From Microbispora catharanthi (GTDB lineage Bacteria; Actinomycetota; Actinomycetes; Streptosporangiales; Streptosporangiaceae): a stretch of 64,000 nucleotides of DNA. Position 1 is the first letter of the stretch; each line of letters opens with the position of its first letter. The translations under genes and the position numbers were made by a program. The stretch covers positions 1-64,000 of the forward strand of contig NZ_VDMA02000027.1 in NCBI RefSeq assembly GCF_006334915.2, written 5' to 3'. Shown in pieces: positions 29,587-39,417 of the stretch. The notes below the pieces were generated by a model. The model searched no databases. It was not told the DNA's origin and saw only the letters and a list, made by a program, of their open reading frames with translations.

Positions 29587-31575
29587 TCACACCTCGACTC
29601 TCGGCAGCCGCACGCGGATCTCGGTGCCGCCGCCCGCCGGGGCCAGGATCTCGCATTTCCCGTCAAGCTGGGCGGCGGCCTCGGTCATCGACTCCAGGCC
29701 GACCCCTGCGCGCCAGCCCGGGGCGGAGCCGGTCATGCCGACGCCGTCGTCTCGAACGGTGAAGTGCAGCGCGCCGGGAGACAGCGCCACGTCGATGTCG
29801 CAGCGGCCGGCACGCGAGTGCCGGGCGGTGTTGGCCAGCGCCTCGCCCACGATGCGCAGAGCCGCCGCCTCGGTGGCGGCAGGAAGCGGGGGCAGGCCCT
29901 GCGCGGGCAGGTTCAGCCGGACCGCGAGGCCGGGGCGGTCGAAGGCCGCCGCCTGTGCGCGGAGCGCCTCGGCCAGGCCGAGGTCGTCGAGGGCGGACGG
30001 GCCGAGGCCGTCCACGATCCTGCGGACGTCGCCCACGGCGCCGGCCAGCCACACGGCGCAGCGGTCGGCCAGCTCACCCGCACCGTCCGGGTCGTCGGCC
30101 GCCAGGTCGCGGATGGTCTCCAGCTGCAGCTGTACGGCCGACAGGCTCGGCCCGAGATGGTCGTGGAGGTCGCGGCGCAGCCGGCGGCGTTCCTCGGCGC
30201 GCGCGGCGACCAACGCCCGCCGTGACCGGTCCAGGTCCGCGGCGAGCCGGGCGGCGTGCGCCGCCGCGCCCGCCTGCCGGGCCAGCACGTTCAGCAGCCG
30301 GGCCTCGGCGGGGCGGAACTCACCGGCCCGCGGCCGGGTCAGCACGAGCTCTCCCACGGCCTCCCCTGCGTGCACCAGCGGCACCCGCACCGGGTCGGCG
30401 CCGACGTCGTCCCCGTGGCGGGACTCCGGCCCGTCGAGCACCAGCACCCACACGGCCGGCACCCGCAGGATCCTGGCGACGTCCCCGGCCAGCCGTTCCA
30501 GTGCCTCGGCGGGGGCCGCCGCCGTCTCCAGCGTCGCCCCCAGCCGCCCCAGCGCGTCGTACGGGTCGGCCGCGTCGCCGTACAGCAGCCGCCGGACGCC
30601 CCGCTGCAGCAAGCGGTGGACGGGAGCCACGCTGATGGCCACCACGGCCGCGGCGACGAGGGGAGCGCCGAGGCTACGGCCCAGCAGGTCCCCGAGCAAC
30701 GCGACGACCACCGTGTAGCAGAGGGCGATCTCGGCCGACATGAGCGCCCAGACCAGGCCGCGGCGCAGCACGGTCTCCATGTCCCACAGCCGGTATCGCT
30801 GGATCGCCGCCACCACGGAGACCGGCAACGGCACGGCGGACGCCGCCAGCAGCACCCCCGAGCCGCGCGCCGGCACCGCCTGGGCGGCGGCCAGCAGGAG
30901 CAGCGTGCCGGCCATTCCCGCGAGGACCCAGGCCAGCCGGCCGCGCTCGTCGCCCTCGGCCCGGCGCAGGCGTACGCCCAGGGAGGCGAGCCCACCGAGG
31001 GACGCCACGGCGATCAGTGCCAGGCTGACCGGCAGCAGCGCCTCGGCACCCGCGACTCCCAGAGGGTTGGCCAGGCCGCTTTCGGCCAGCGCCGGGTCGT
31101 CGCCGTGCTCCCAGGGCAGCAGCGCCCAGGCGGCCGACCCCGTCGCCGCGGCCGAGCAACCGGCGTACATCAGGGGGCGGAACACCCGCGACGGCCGTTC
31201 CCCGGACGGCAGCCAGTAGGGGACGACGGCCGCCACGATCACATAGGCGGGCAGCCAGCTCCAGGTCGACAGCCACAGCACGGCCAGGTGGCCGGGCCAG
31301 TGCAGCACGGCCGCGGTGGCGGCGTACTCCGCGGTGAGGGCGCCGGTCGCGGCGCTCACGCTCACCGCGAGGAAGAGCCGGCCCAGGACGGCCCGACCGC
31401 GCCGGATGAGGAACGCGCCGGGCGGGCCGTACACGAGAGCCGTCACCGAGATCCACAGCCAGTAGTCGTCGGCGAACCCCGCCGGCGACCGCAGCCGCAG
31501 TCCGAACGCGGCCAGGGTCGCCGCCGCGGCGGCTCCCGCGACCGACTCCCCGATCAGCACCGTACGCGCATGCAT
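29587..31575 (-). CDS. Sensor histidine kinase, HisKA_3 type
   Basis: A 662-residue membrane sensor. The N-terminal half has about eight to ten hydrophobic segments. A GAF-like cytoplasmic region follows (about 330-440, VPLVHAGEAVGELVLTRP), then the NarX-type dimerisation helix EERRRLRRDLHDHLGPS with His471, and the ATPase end IVGEALANTARHS / VRDDGVGM / GVGLESMTEAAAQLDG. It phosphorylates the coupled response regulator. ATG 31575 is used; the divergent small membrane protein gene starts 153 bp away. The multi-helix sensor resembles those detecting membrane or small hydrophobic signals. The ligand is unknown. Confidence 0.9.
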   Translation of the reverse strand: MHARTVLIGESVAGAAAAATLAAFGLRLRSPAGFADDYWLWISVTALVYGPPGAFLIRRGRAVLGRLFLAVSVSAATGALTAEYAATAAVLHWPGHLAVLWLSTWSWLPAYVIVAAVVPYWLPSGERPSRVFRPLMYAGCSAAATGSAAWALLPWEHGDDPALAESGLANPLGVAGAEALLPVSLALIAVASLGGLASLGVRLRRAEGDERGRLAWVLAGMAGTLLLLAAAQAVPARGSGVLLAASAVPLPVSVVAAIQRYRLWDMETVLRRGLVWALMSAEIALCYTVVVALLGDLLGRSLGAPLVAAAVVAISVAPVHRLLQRGVRRLLYGDAADPYDALGRLGATLETAAAPAEALERLAGDVARILRVPAVWVLVLDGPESRHGDDVGADPVRVPLVHAGEAVGELVLTRPRAGEFRPAEARLLNVLARQAGAAAHAARLAADLDRSRRALVAARAEERRRLRRDLHDHLGPSLSAVQLQLETIRDLAADDPDGAGELADRCAVWLAGAVGDVRRIVDGLGPSALDDLGLAEALRAQAAAFDRPGLAVRLNLPAQGLPPLPAATEAAALRIVGEALANTARHSRAGRCDIDVALSPGALHFTVRDDGVGMTGSAPGWRAGVGLESMTEAAAQLDGKCEILAPAGGGTEIRVRLPRVEV

Positions 31576-31727
31576 GAGGTGAATTGTCCGTTATTTGATG
31601 TCCCGTCCGCATGGGACAAATCGTCCTTATCCCAGAAGGGGGCGGCGGGCTCAGGCGGCCCGGGACAGGGCCACGTCAGTGTTTCGGCATGCGGCGGACG
31701 GGCCGCCACGCACGAAGGAAACACGTC

Positions 31728-32393
31728 ATGAGAACCAACAAGCCCTACCTGCTCGCCGCGGCGGTCCTCGCCGGCCCGATCGCCGGAGTGGTCTGGCATC
31801 TGGTCGACACGGTCGGTCTGCCCCGCACCGACGCGGCGGACTACCTCGCCCAGGTGGCCGCCGACCGGGACGGCTACGCCCTCGGCACCCTGCTTTACAT
31901 GATCTTCGTCGGATGTTCCATCCCCGGCGGCCTGGCGGTCGCGCGGGTGCTGCGCGACCGGGCGCCACTGGCCGGGACGATCTCCGGGCTGCTGCTCGCC
32001 CTGGCCGGGGTGCTCGGCCTGATCGTTTCCGGCATGCGGCCGGTGGTGCTGGGCCTGGCGCCCGAGGGCGGCGTGGCCGCCGAGGCCGTCGCGGCCTACG
32101 AGAGATACCAGGGCTCGGCGTGGTTCGGCGGGATCATGCTGCCCATGCTGGCCTCGGCCGTGGTCGGGCTGGTCACGCAGGTCGCCGCGATCCTGCGCAC
32201 CGGCGCACTGCCGCGCTGGACGGCTCCGCTCCTGGTGGCGGGTTTCGTCCTGTCCAGCGGAGAGTTCTCCCTCGCCGTCACGGTGGCGGGCGCGCTGCTC
32301 CAGCTCGCGGGCACCGTGCCGCTGGCCGCCAGGCTCCTCGCGGCCCCCGGGGCCGCGAGCGAGGCCGAGCCGGCGCCGGCGGTCCTCGCCTGA
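31728..32393 (+). CDS. Six-helix membrane protein of unknown function
   Basis: A 221-residue protein with about six membrane helices (LLAAAVLAGPIAGVVW near the N-terminus, GLLLALAGVLGLIVS in the middle, AGALLQLAGTVPLAARLL near the C-terminus). The layout resembles DUF4386-like actinomycete membrane proteins. ATG 31728 has AAGGAA 7-8 bases upstream. It is divergent from the histidine kinase operon, which often marks the target of such a two-component system. It ends at a strong terminator shared with the convergent gene. I cannot assign a function. Confidence 0.75.
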   Translation: MRTNKPYLLAAAVLAGPIAGVVWHLVDTVGLPRTDAADYLAQVAADRDGYALGTLLYMIFVGCSIPGGLAVARVLRDRAPLAGTISGLLLALAGVLGLIVSGMRPVVLGLAPEGGVAAEAVAAYERYQGSAWFGGIMLPMLASAVVGLVTQVAAILRTGALPRWTAPLLVAGFVLSSGEFSLAVTVAGALLQLAGTVPLAARLLAAPGAASEAEPAPAVLA

Positions 32394-32405
32394 GGCCGAG
32401 ACGGC

Positions 32406-32444
32406 GGAAGGCCCCTCCCGTCGCCGTGACGAGAGGGGCCTTCC
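32406..32444. terminator. Bidirectional intrinsic terminator
   Basis: A perfect 12-bp stem, GGAAGGCCCCTC (32406-32417) with GAGGGGCCTTCC (32433-32444). The loop contains a further CGTC/GACG pairing (32419-32422 with 32428-32431). It sits between the convergent genes ending at 32393 and 32455. Confidence 0.85.
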
Positions 32445-32454
32445 CGCTTGGTGA

Positions 32455-33858
32455 TCAGGGACGGACGCCGTATAGAAGACGCCTGCCCACTCCCGGGAAC
32501 TCGGTGACGGACCAGAGCATCGGCGTGCTCGTGGCCCGATTCCAGTAGAGGTCCTGGACGCCAGTGCCGGCGTAATGACGGGCCACCGCCGTCGAGCCCG
32601 GCCGGGTCACGAAGCGCCCGGCGGCGCCTCCGTGGCTCGTGGTGAACTGGTACGTCCCCTTCCACGACACGCCGCCCTGCGCGTAGCGGACCGGCTGGCC
32701 GAACACCTCGGTCGGCCTCGCGGTGCCGCCGGAGGTCCGCAGACAGCCCCTGGTGCAGGGGGTGCTGTCCGGCAGCAGCGGGAAGCGCGCCACGCGTCCC
32801 TTGCCGCAGGCCGAGCTCGTGCACCACTCACCCGTGAGGAAGCTCGGCGGCGAGGTGCTCCTGTCGAGACCCGCGTACGTGTAGCACGGTGGGTAGTGGA
32901 GGTCGCCCGCCCGGCACTTCTGCGGCGTGGTCAGAGGGCCGACCGACGGCCGCCAGATGCCGCGCAGCGGCAGGATGAAGCGGTAACCCTTGGAATAGAA
33001 CCGGCCTTTGTACAGACCGAAGGGGCGGGTGGCGGCCTGCGGCGACGTCAGGTCGGTGCGCGGGCTGAGCGCCAGGTCGATCAGGTTGTGCAGGTCGAAG
33101 ACGAGTATCCCGTTGAAGTCGTGCCTCGGGCCGTCGTCCGCGACCAGAAGGTATTGGTGATACCAAACGAAACCGCCCGCGTGGGTCGGCACCGATTCGA
33201 ACGTGACCCCGTTCTTCCCGTATCGCGGCAGCGCCAGCAGCACATGCTGATAGCGGTGTGCGAAGGACCCCATCGGCGCCTGCTCGTCCAGGAACGTCAC
33301 CCTGGAGGCGATGGGCGTCCTGTTGGTCGCGCTCGCCCGGCGATACCAGCCGAACGCGAAGGCCCGCTCCCCGTCGACGACCCCGTTCGCGTTCGCGTCC
33401 CAGGTGCCGCTGACTCCCTGGGGGAACCACCTGTTCGTCGTGGAATCCACGGTGTTGAGGCAGATCCAGTAATCGCTGCGGACCGGATACGGGCCGCCCA
33501 GCGCGCCGTGGGAACGCTTCGCCTCCGGACAGCCGACGGGACCGCTCAAGGCGGTGTGGTCGGACTGGCCCAGCAGTTGGGAAAGGTTCGTGTACCGGTA
33601 CGACTTCGGCAGGGCAAGGGCACCGCGCAACTGGGTGATGAGCTGCCGGTACGACCTCTTGTCGGGTCCGATCTCATCCCAGCGCAGCGAGTAGAGGGTG
33701 TTCGTGTTCGTGCCGAGCCTGGTCATCGGTGTCGGATGGTTCGACGGATCGTGGGCCTGCGGCACGCCGGCCGCCGCGCTCTGGCTCACCGCCAACGCCG
33801 CCGTGAGCACGGCGGCGGCCGACGCCGCCATCAGCGCGCGGAAGGGACGGGATCTCAC
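32455..33858 (-). CDS. Large exported protein of unknown function
   Basis: 467 residues from GTG 33858, which has AGGAGA five bases upstream and opens a good signal peptide (RPFRALMAASAAAVLTAALA, cleavage near AAAG). The mature part is rich in Tyr, Trp and Gly with at least eight cysteines in the C-terminal half, for example CRAGDLHYPPCYTYAG and CTSSACGKGRV, suggesting disulfides outside the cell. DWICLNTVDSTT-like and DANANGVVDGE segments look like beta-propeller or lectin-like sequence, but I recognise no family. A frame extending to 34068 upstream is not protein-like. Nothing nearby explains its role. Confidence 0.7.
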   Translation of the reverse strand: MRSRPFRALMAASAAAVLTAALAVSQSAAAGVPQAHDPSNHPTPMTRLGTNTNTLYSLRWDEIGPDKRSYRQLITQLRGALALPKSYRYTNLSQLLGQSDHTALSGPVGCPEAKRSHGALGGPYPVRSDYWICLNTVDSTTNRWFPQGVSGTWDANANGVVDGERAFAFGWYRRASATNRTPIASRVTFLDEQAPMGSFAHRYQHVLLALPRYGKNGVTFESVPTHAGGFVWYHQYLLVADDGPRHDFNGILVFDLHNLIDLALSPRTDLTSPQAATRPFGLYKGRFYSKGYRFILPLRGIWRPSVGPLTTPQKCRAGDLHYPPCYTYAGLDRSTSPPSFLTGEWCTSSACGKGRVARFPLLPDSTPCTRGCLRTSGGTARPTEVFGQPVRYAQGGVSWKGTYQFTTSHGGAAGRFVTRPGSTAVARHYAGTGVQDLYWNRATSTPMLWSVTEFPGVGRRLLYGVRP

Positions 33859-34125
33859 GTGTTCTCCTGACTGGCCCGGATGATTTCGGGCGTGCTTGTC
33901 CGCAAGGACGGTGCTGAATGCAGTTGGAATACGCGCGACGGCGAATCGCCTTTCACGCGTGTCGGGCCGCGCCGAATTCCCCGGCGGCCATGCGTCGAAA
34001 CATAGCAATGGCAGGTCAGGACGTGCGTGGTGCTTGAAGTGCGCTCGCCTTAATGAAACCGCAAACAAACGAGGCGGACGCGTTTGGCGCCGCTCGTTCG
34101 ATGTGATGTGGCCGGACTTGTCTTT

Positions 34126-35514
34126 TCAGTCGGAGCCGGAGCCGGTTTCTGCGGGGTGGGCGCCGTGCCGCACGGTCTGCTCGTGCCGTCCGTCGGCCTC
34201 CTTCGCGACCGCCCGGCCCCCGCGCAGGGCGGCGGTCGCCGTCGCGACGGCGGGGACCAGGATGACCGCGGCCGCGATGTTGACCGCACGGAAGCCGCCG
34301 GCGGCGAGGATCGGCCCGGCCAGCGCGGCCGCAGCGGCGCCCGCGTAGTTCATGCCGGCGTCGGTGGCGCCCTGCAGCGGCACCCGGACGTGGTCGGCGG
34401 CGGTGCCGGCGAGCAGCGCGGACGCGGAGATCACCGACGCCGACCAGCCCACGCCGAGGACGGTCAGCGCGAGCGCGGTGAGGGCGCTGCCCTCCGCGGC
34501 GGAGGCGGCCACGAAACCGAGCACGACGGCCGTCGCGAGCATCAGCATCCCGGCGCACGCCATGCGGACCGCGCCGAGCCGGTCGGCCAGCCAGCCGAAG
34601 ACCGGGCTGAGGGCGTACATGCCGAGCACGTGCAGGCTGATCACCACGCCCACCAGCTGCAGTGACATGCCGTGGTGCTGCATGTGCAGCGGCGTCATCA
34701 CCATGACCATGACCATCATCGCGTGCGCCACCGCGATGAGCACGACCGCGAAGCGCGCCGCCGGGTCGGCCGCCGCCCAGCGCAGCGCCGCCACCGCTCC
34801 CACTGCCCGGGTGCTCTTGTCCGCCTCGCCGGCGGCCGGCGCGGACGACCGTGCGGCGGGTCGGAGGAACACCGCCACCACCGCGCCCGCCAGGGCGAAG
34901 GACACGACCGAGAACACGTAGGGGCCGGTGAGGCCGGGCAGCCCGAGCCACCGGCCGAACCGGTCGGCCACCTCGCTGAGGTTGGGGCCGGCCACGGACC
35001 CGATCGTGGTCGCCCAGATGACGATCGACATCGCCCTGGCCCGGGCGCCGGGAGCCGCGCCGTCCGCGGCGGCGTACCGGGACTGCAGGTTCACCGCCTG
35101 CCCGACGCCGAACAAGGCCAGCCCGGCCAGCAGCACGACGAGCTGTGCGACGACGGCGGCCGCGACGATCAACGCGCCGCCGAGCACGGCGATCGCGTAC
35201 CCGAGGGCGAGCGAACGGCGCCGGCCGTGCCGGGCCGCGACGCCGGCCAGCGGCACCGCGGCCACCGCCGCGCCGAGCACGCTCGCCGCCTGTCCGAGCC
35301 CCGCGAGGGACGTGCCGCCGAGCCGCTCCAGGAGCAGCCCGCCGACCGCGATGCCGGAGGCGACCGCGACGCCGCCGAGCAGGTTGCTGGTGACGAGGGC
35401 ACCGATGCCCCCACTGCGCTTCACGCTCGGCACGGACATCACTGCCGGAACCACCTTCCCCTCGGGCCGGTCCGGTGTGATCCGGGAAACGGCACTCGAT
35501 GATATGTCCGGCAT
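34126..35514 (-). CDS. MFS transporter, 12 helices
   Basis: A 462-residue exporter-like MFS protein. The helices start at GIGALVTSNLLGGVAVASG, loop 2-3 has ARHGRRRSLALG, and the second half begins AVVLIAVAHAMMVMVMVMTPL. A run of Met-rich sequence in helix 7 (AHAMMVMVMVMT) is notable. ATG 35514 is the longest sensible start. ATG 35439, closer to helix 1, is an alternative, and neither has a clear ribosome binding site. The gene is divergent from the fused 5-oxoprolinase, with 79 bp between starts, so the two may share regulation. An imperfect hairpin at 34067-34100 follows its 3' end. The substrate is unknown. Confidence 0.83.
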   Translation of the reverse strand: MPDISSSAVSRITPDRPEGKVVPAVMSVPSVKRSGGIGALVTSNLLGGVAVASGIAVGGLLLERLGGTSLAGLGQAASVLGAAVAAVPLAGVAARHGRRRSLALGYAIAVLGGALIVAAAVVAQLVVLLAGLALFGVGQAVNLQSRYAAADGAAPGARARAMSIVIWATTIGSVAGPNLSEVADRFGRWLGLPGLTGPYVFSVVSFALAGAVVAVFLRPAARSSAPAAGEADKSTRAVGAVAALRWAAADPAARFAVVLIAVAHAMMVMVMVMTPLHMQHHGMSLQLVGVVISLHVLGMYALSPVFGWLADRLGAVRMACAGMLMLATAVVLGFVAASAAEGSALTALALTVLGVGWSASVISASALLAGTAADHVRVPLQGATDAGMNYAGAAAAALAGPILAAGGFRAVNIAAAVILVPAVATATAALRGGRAVAKEADGRHEQTVRHGAHPAETGSGSD

Positions 35515-35593
35515 GAGGTGATGCGTCTCCCCCCGAGAGCCGGGGGCGCGCGGCCTTGATACAAGGGATGTACGGGCGTGCGGAGGGGGTCCG

Positions 35594-38500
35594 ATGCCTG
35601 GAGACCGGTGGCAGTTCTGGGTGGACCGTGGCGGGACGTTCACCGACGTCGTCGCCCGGCGCCCGGACGGGCGGCTGGTGACGCGCAAGCTCCTGTCGGA
35701 GAACCCCGCCCGCTATCCCGACGCGGCGGTGGCGGGCATCCGCGCCCTGCTGGACGTCCCCGCGGGCGAACCGATCCCGGTCGAGCGGATCGAGTCGGTG
35801 CGGATGGGCACCACGGTCGCCACCAACGCACTGCTGGAACGCCGGGGCGAGCGCACGGCGCTGGTGATCACCAAGGGGTTCGGCGACGCGCTGCGCATCG
35901 GCTACCAGAACCGCCCGCGCATCTTCGACCGGCGGATCGTGCTGCCGGAGATGCTCTACGAGCGCGTGGCCGAGGTGGACGAGCGGATCACCGCCGACGG
36001 CACGGTGCTCCGGCCGCCCGACCTCGAAGGGCTCGCGCCGCGGCTGCGGCGGCTGCGCGAGGAGGGCGTCCGGGCGGTCGCGGTGGTCTGCCTGCACAGC
36101 CACCTGCACCCGGCGCACGAACGGGCGATCGGGAGCCTGGCCAGGCGCTCGGGCTTCGCGCAGGTGTCCTGCTCCAGCGAGGTCAGCCCGCTGATGAAGC
36201 TGGTGCCGCGCGGGGACACCACCGTGGTCGACGCCTACCTTTCTCCCGTCCTGCGGCGGTACGTCGAGGCGGTGGCCCGGCAACTGCCCGGCGTACGGCT
36301 GATGTTCATGCAGTCGAACGGCGGGCTGGCGGAGGCCGGGCACTTCCGCGGCAAGGACGCGATCCTGTCCGGCCCGGCCGGCGGCATCGTCGGCATGGCG
36401 CGCATGTCCCGGCTGGCCGGTCTCGACAAGGTGATCGGCTTCGACATGGGCGGCACCTCGACCGACGTGTCCCACTACGCGGGCGCGTACGAGCGGGTGG
36501 TCCAGACCCAGGTGGCCGGCGTGCGGCTGTCGGCGCCGATGATCGCCATCCACACGGTGGCGGCGGGCGGCGGGTCCGTCCTGCGTTTCGACGGCGGGCG
36601 ATACCGGGTCGGCCCGGACTCCGCGGGGGCCGACCCCGGCCCGGCCTGCTACCGCAACGGCGGCCCGCTGTGCCTCACCGACGCCAACGTGATGCTCGGC
36701 CGCATCCAGCCCGGCCACTTCCCCGAGGTCTTCGGCCCGGACGGCGACCTGCCGCTGGACGCGGATGAGGTGCGGCGGCGGTTCGCCGAGACGGCCGCGG
36801 ACATCCGCGGGCGCACCGGCGACGAACGCGACCCCGAGCAGGTCGCCGAGGGCTACGTGCGGGTCGCGGTCGAGAACATCGCCAACGCGATCAAGCAGAT
36901 CTCCGTGCGGAAGGGCCGTGACGTCACCGAGTACGCCCTCACCACGTTCGGCGGGGCCGGAGGGCAGCACGCCTGCGCGGTGGCCGACGCGCTCGGCATC
37001 CGCACCGTGCTGGTGCCGCCGATGGCGGGCGTGCTGTCCGCCCTGGGCATCGGGCTCGCCGACACGACCGTGATGCGGGAGCAGTCGGTCGAGGCCCGGC
37101 TGGAGCCCGCCGCAATCCGGCGCCTGACCGGCCTCGCCGACACCCTTGAGGTGGCGGCCCGCCGCGAACTGTCCGACGAGGGGGTGCCGGACGGGCGGAT
37201 CCGGGTGACCCGGCGGGTGCGGCTGCGCTACGACGGCACCGACACGTCGCTGCAGGTGGACCTGACCGGGACGGACACGATGGTGACCGCGTTCGAGGCC
37301 GCCCACCTGCGGACGTACTCCTTCCTCATGGACCGGCCGCTGGTCGCGGAGGCGGTCTCCGTGGAGGCGGTGGGCCTGACCGAGCAGCCCGATCTCTCGG
37401 ACCTCGCCTCCGCGGCCCCCGCCGGGGCGCGGACGGCGATCACCGTGCGGATGTACACCGGCGGCGTGTGGCGCGAGGTGCCGCTCTACCGGCGGGAACG
37501 GCTGCGCCCCGGCGACACGCTCAGCGGCCCGGCGATCGTGGCCGAGGCCGACGCGACCACCGTCGTCGACGACGGCTGGCGGGCCGGTGTGACGGCGTAC
37601 GGGCACCTCCTCCTGGAGCGGGAGCGGGCGCGCCCCCGGGCCGCCGGCGTGGGCACCGAAGCCGACCCCGTGATGCTGGAAGTCTTCAACAACCTCTTCA
37701 TGTCCGTCGCCGAGCAGATGGGCGCCCGGCTGGGGGCCACCGCGCAGTCGGTGAACATCCGGGAGCGGCTCGACTTCTCCTGCGCGTTGTTCGACTCCGG
37801 CGGCGACCTCATCGCCAACGCGCCGCACATCCCGGTGCACCTCGGGTCGATGGGCGCGAGCGTCAAGGAGGTGGTGCGCCGCCGGGGCGGCGGGATGCGG
37901 CCCGGAGACGTGTACGCGATCAACGACCCCTACCACGGCGGCACCCACCTGCCGGACATCACGGTCGTCACCCCCGTCTTCGACGACGCGGGCCGGGAGA
38001 TCCTGTTCTTCGTGGCCTCCCGCGGACACCACGCCGAGATCGGCGGGCTGACGCCCGGCTCCATGCCCGCGAGCAGCAGGAGCGTGCGGGAGGAGGGCGT
38101 GCTGTTCGACTGCCGGCTGCTGGCGGACCGTGACGGCCTGCGCGAGAAGGAGACGTGGCGGCTGCTCACCGAGGGGCCGTACCCGTCCAGGGACCCCGCG
38201 ACCAATCTGGCCGACCTGCGCGCGCAGATCGCCGCGAACGCCAAGGGCGTCGAGGAGGTCGGCGCGATGATCGGCCACTTCGGCCTCGACGTCGTGCGGG
38301 CCTACATGCGGCACGTGCAGGACAACGCCGAGAGCGCGGTCCGCGCGGTGATCGACGCCCTCAGCGAGGGCCGCTACCGCTACGAGATGGACTCCGGCGC
38401 CGTGATCTCGGTGGGCGTCTCGGTGGACCGCGCCCGCCGCACCGCGACGATCGACTTCACCGGCACCTCGCCCCAGCTCGGCACCAACCTCAACGCGCCG

Positions 38501-39205
38501 TCGGCCGTGGTCGCCGCCGCCGTCCTGTACGTCTTCCGCACCCTGGTGGCCGACGAGATCCCGCTCAACGACGGCTGCCTGCGGCCCCTGCGCATCGTCG
38601 TGCCCGAGGGGTCGATGCTGGCCCCGGCGTACCCCGCGGCCGTGGTCGCCGGCAACGTCGAGACCTCGCAGGCGATCACCGGCGCGATCTACGCCGCGCT
38701 CGGCGTCCAGGCCGAGGGGTCGGGGACGATGAACAACGTCAGCTTCGGCGACGAAAGGCGCCAGTACTACGAGACCGTCGCCTCGGGGTCCGGGGCGGGA
38801 GACGGATTCGACGGGGCGGCGGCGGTGCAGACCCACATGACGAACTCCCGGCTGACCGACCCCGAGGTGCTCGAATGGCGGTTCCCCGTGCTGCTGGAGG
38901 AGTTCGCCGTCCGGCGCGGCAGCGGAGGTGCCGGACGGTGGCGCGGCGGGGACGGGGCCGTGCGCCGCATCCGGTTCCGTGCGCCGATGACGGTCAGCGT
39001 GCTGTCCGGCCACCGCCGGGTGCCGCCGTACGGCATGGCCGGCGGCGCCCCGGGCGCGCTGGGCGTCAACCGGGTGCGGCGCGCGGACGGAAGCGTCGTC
39101 CATCTGGCGGGATGCGACTCGGCCGGGGTGGAGCCGGGCGACGTGCTGGAGATCGAGACACCCGGCGGCGGGGGATACGGGCCCCCGGACGGCGGCCCCT
39201 CCTGA
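35594..39205 (+). CDS. 5-Oxoprolinase / hydantoinase, fused HyuA-HyuB
   Basis: A 1203-residue cytosolic ATP-dependent amidohydrolase. The HyuA half (about 1-680) has [40 protein letters not shown] and [13 protein letters not shown], the actin-like ATPase motifs. The HyuB half (about 690-1203) has [32 protein letters not shown] and the usual Gly-rich end PGGGGYGPP. The single-chain A+B arrangement is that of eukaryotic-type 5-oxoprolinases, which open 5-oxoproline to glutamate. Related fused enzymes act on hydantoins. ATG 35594 has GGAGGGGG upstream. It is divergent from an MFS gene and followed by a strong terminator hairpin. Confidence 0.92.
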   Translation: MPGDRWQFWVDRGGTFTDVVARRPDGRLVTRKLLSENPARYPDAAVAGIRALLDVPAGEPIPVERIESVRMGTTVATNALLERRGERTALVITKGFGDALRIGYQNRPRIFDRRIVLPEMLYERVAEVDERITADGTVLRPPDLEGLAPRLRRLREEGVRAVAVVCLHSHLHPAHERAIGSLARRSGFAQVSCSSEVSPLMKLVPRGDTTVVDAYLSPVLRRYVEAVARQLPGVRLMFMQSNGGLAEAGHFRGKDAILSGPAGGIVGMARMSRLAGLDKVIGFDMGGTSTDVSHYAGAYERVVQTQVAGVRLSAPMIAIHTVAAGGGSVLRFDGGRYRVGPDSAGADPGPACYRNGGPLCLTDANVMLGRIQPGHFPEVFGPDGDLPLDADEVRRRFAETAADIRGRTGDERDPEQVAEGYVRVAVENIANAIKQISVRKGRDVTEYALTTFGGAGGQHACAVADALGIRTVLVPPMAGVLSALGIGLADTTVMREQSVEARLEPAAIRRLTGLADTLEVAARRELSDEGVPDGRIRVTRRVRLRYDGTDTSLQVDLTGTDTMVTAFEAAHLRTYSFLMDRPLVAEAVSVEAVGLTEQPDLSDLASAAPAGARTAITVRMYTGGVWREVPLYRRERLRPGDTLSGPAIVAEADATTVVDDGWRAGVTAYGHLLLERERARPRAAGVGTEADPVMLEVFNNLFMSVAEQMGARLGATAQSVNIRERLDFSCALFDSGGDLIANAPHIPVHLGSMGASVKEVVRRRGGGMRPGDVYAINDPYHGGTHLPDITVVTPVFDDAGREILFFVASRGHHAEIGGLTPGSMPASSRSVREEGVLFDCRLLADRDGLREKETWRLLTEGPYPSRDPATNLADLRAQIAANAKGVEEVGAMIGHFGLDVVRAYMRHVQDNAESAVRAVIDALSEGRYRYEMDSGAVISVGVSVDRARRTATIDFTGTSPQLGTNLNAPSAVVAAAVLYVFRTLVADEIPLNDGCLRPLRIVVPEGSMLAPAYPAAVVAGNVETSQAITGAIYAALGVQAEGSGTMNNVSFGDERRQYYETVASGSGAGDGFDGAAAVQTHMTNSRLTDPEVLEWRFPVLLEEFAVRRGSGGAGRWRGGDGAVRRIRFRAPMTVSVLSGHRRVPPYGMAGGAPGALGVNRVRRADGSVVHLAGCDSAGVEPGDVLEIETPGGGGYGPPDGGPS

Positions 39206-39225
39206 ACGTGCTCCCTGAATAGGCT

Positions 39226-39259
39226 CCGCCCTCCTCGGCCTTCGCGGCGAGGAGGGCGG
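39226..39259 (+). terminator. Terminator hairpin after the 5-oxoprolinase gene
   Basis: A perfect 12-bp stem, CCGCCCTCCTCG (39226-39237) with CGAGGAGGGCGG (39248-39259), and a 10-base loop, 21 bp beyond the stop codon and 160 bp before the convergent glycosidase gene. Confidence 0.8.
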
Positions 39260-39417
39260 GCTTCCAGCGGTTTCGCCGTTACCACACCGGGCGGCTTTTT
39301 CTGGCGATGGGCCGCGGGGTTCGCGCCTGACACGGCAGGCGCTTGCTCAGGAGTCTCTCATCCGGCCCTCACGGCCGGGTGCAAGACGACTCCATGATCA
39401 CTCCAAGAATTCGCCGG

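Noticed and set aside
34016-39103. A minus-strand open frame of about 1,690 codons opposite the 5-oxoprolinase gene
   Set aside because: No recognisable domain and low-complexity composition; the plus-strand HyuA/HyuB motifs are complete. Such long antisense frames are expected at this GC content.
39226-39259. The hairpin after the 5-oxoprolinase gene as a second IS605 end
   Set aside because: It resembles the hairpin at 18664, but there is no TnpB-like tail, the flanking bases differ, and it sits exactly where a terminator for the oxoprolinase gene is expected.
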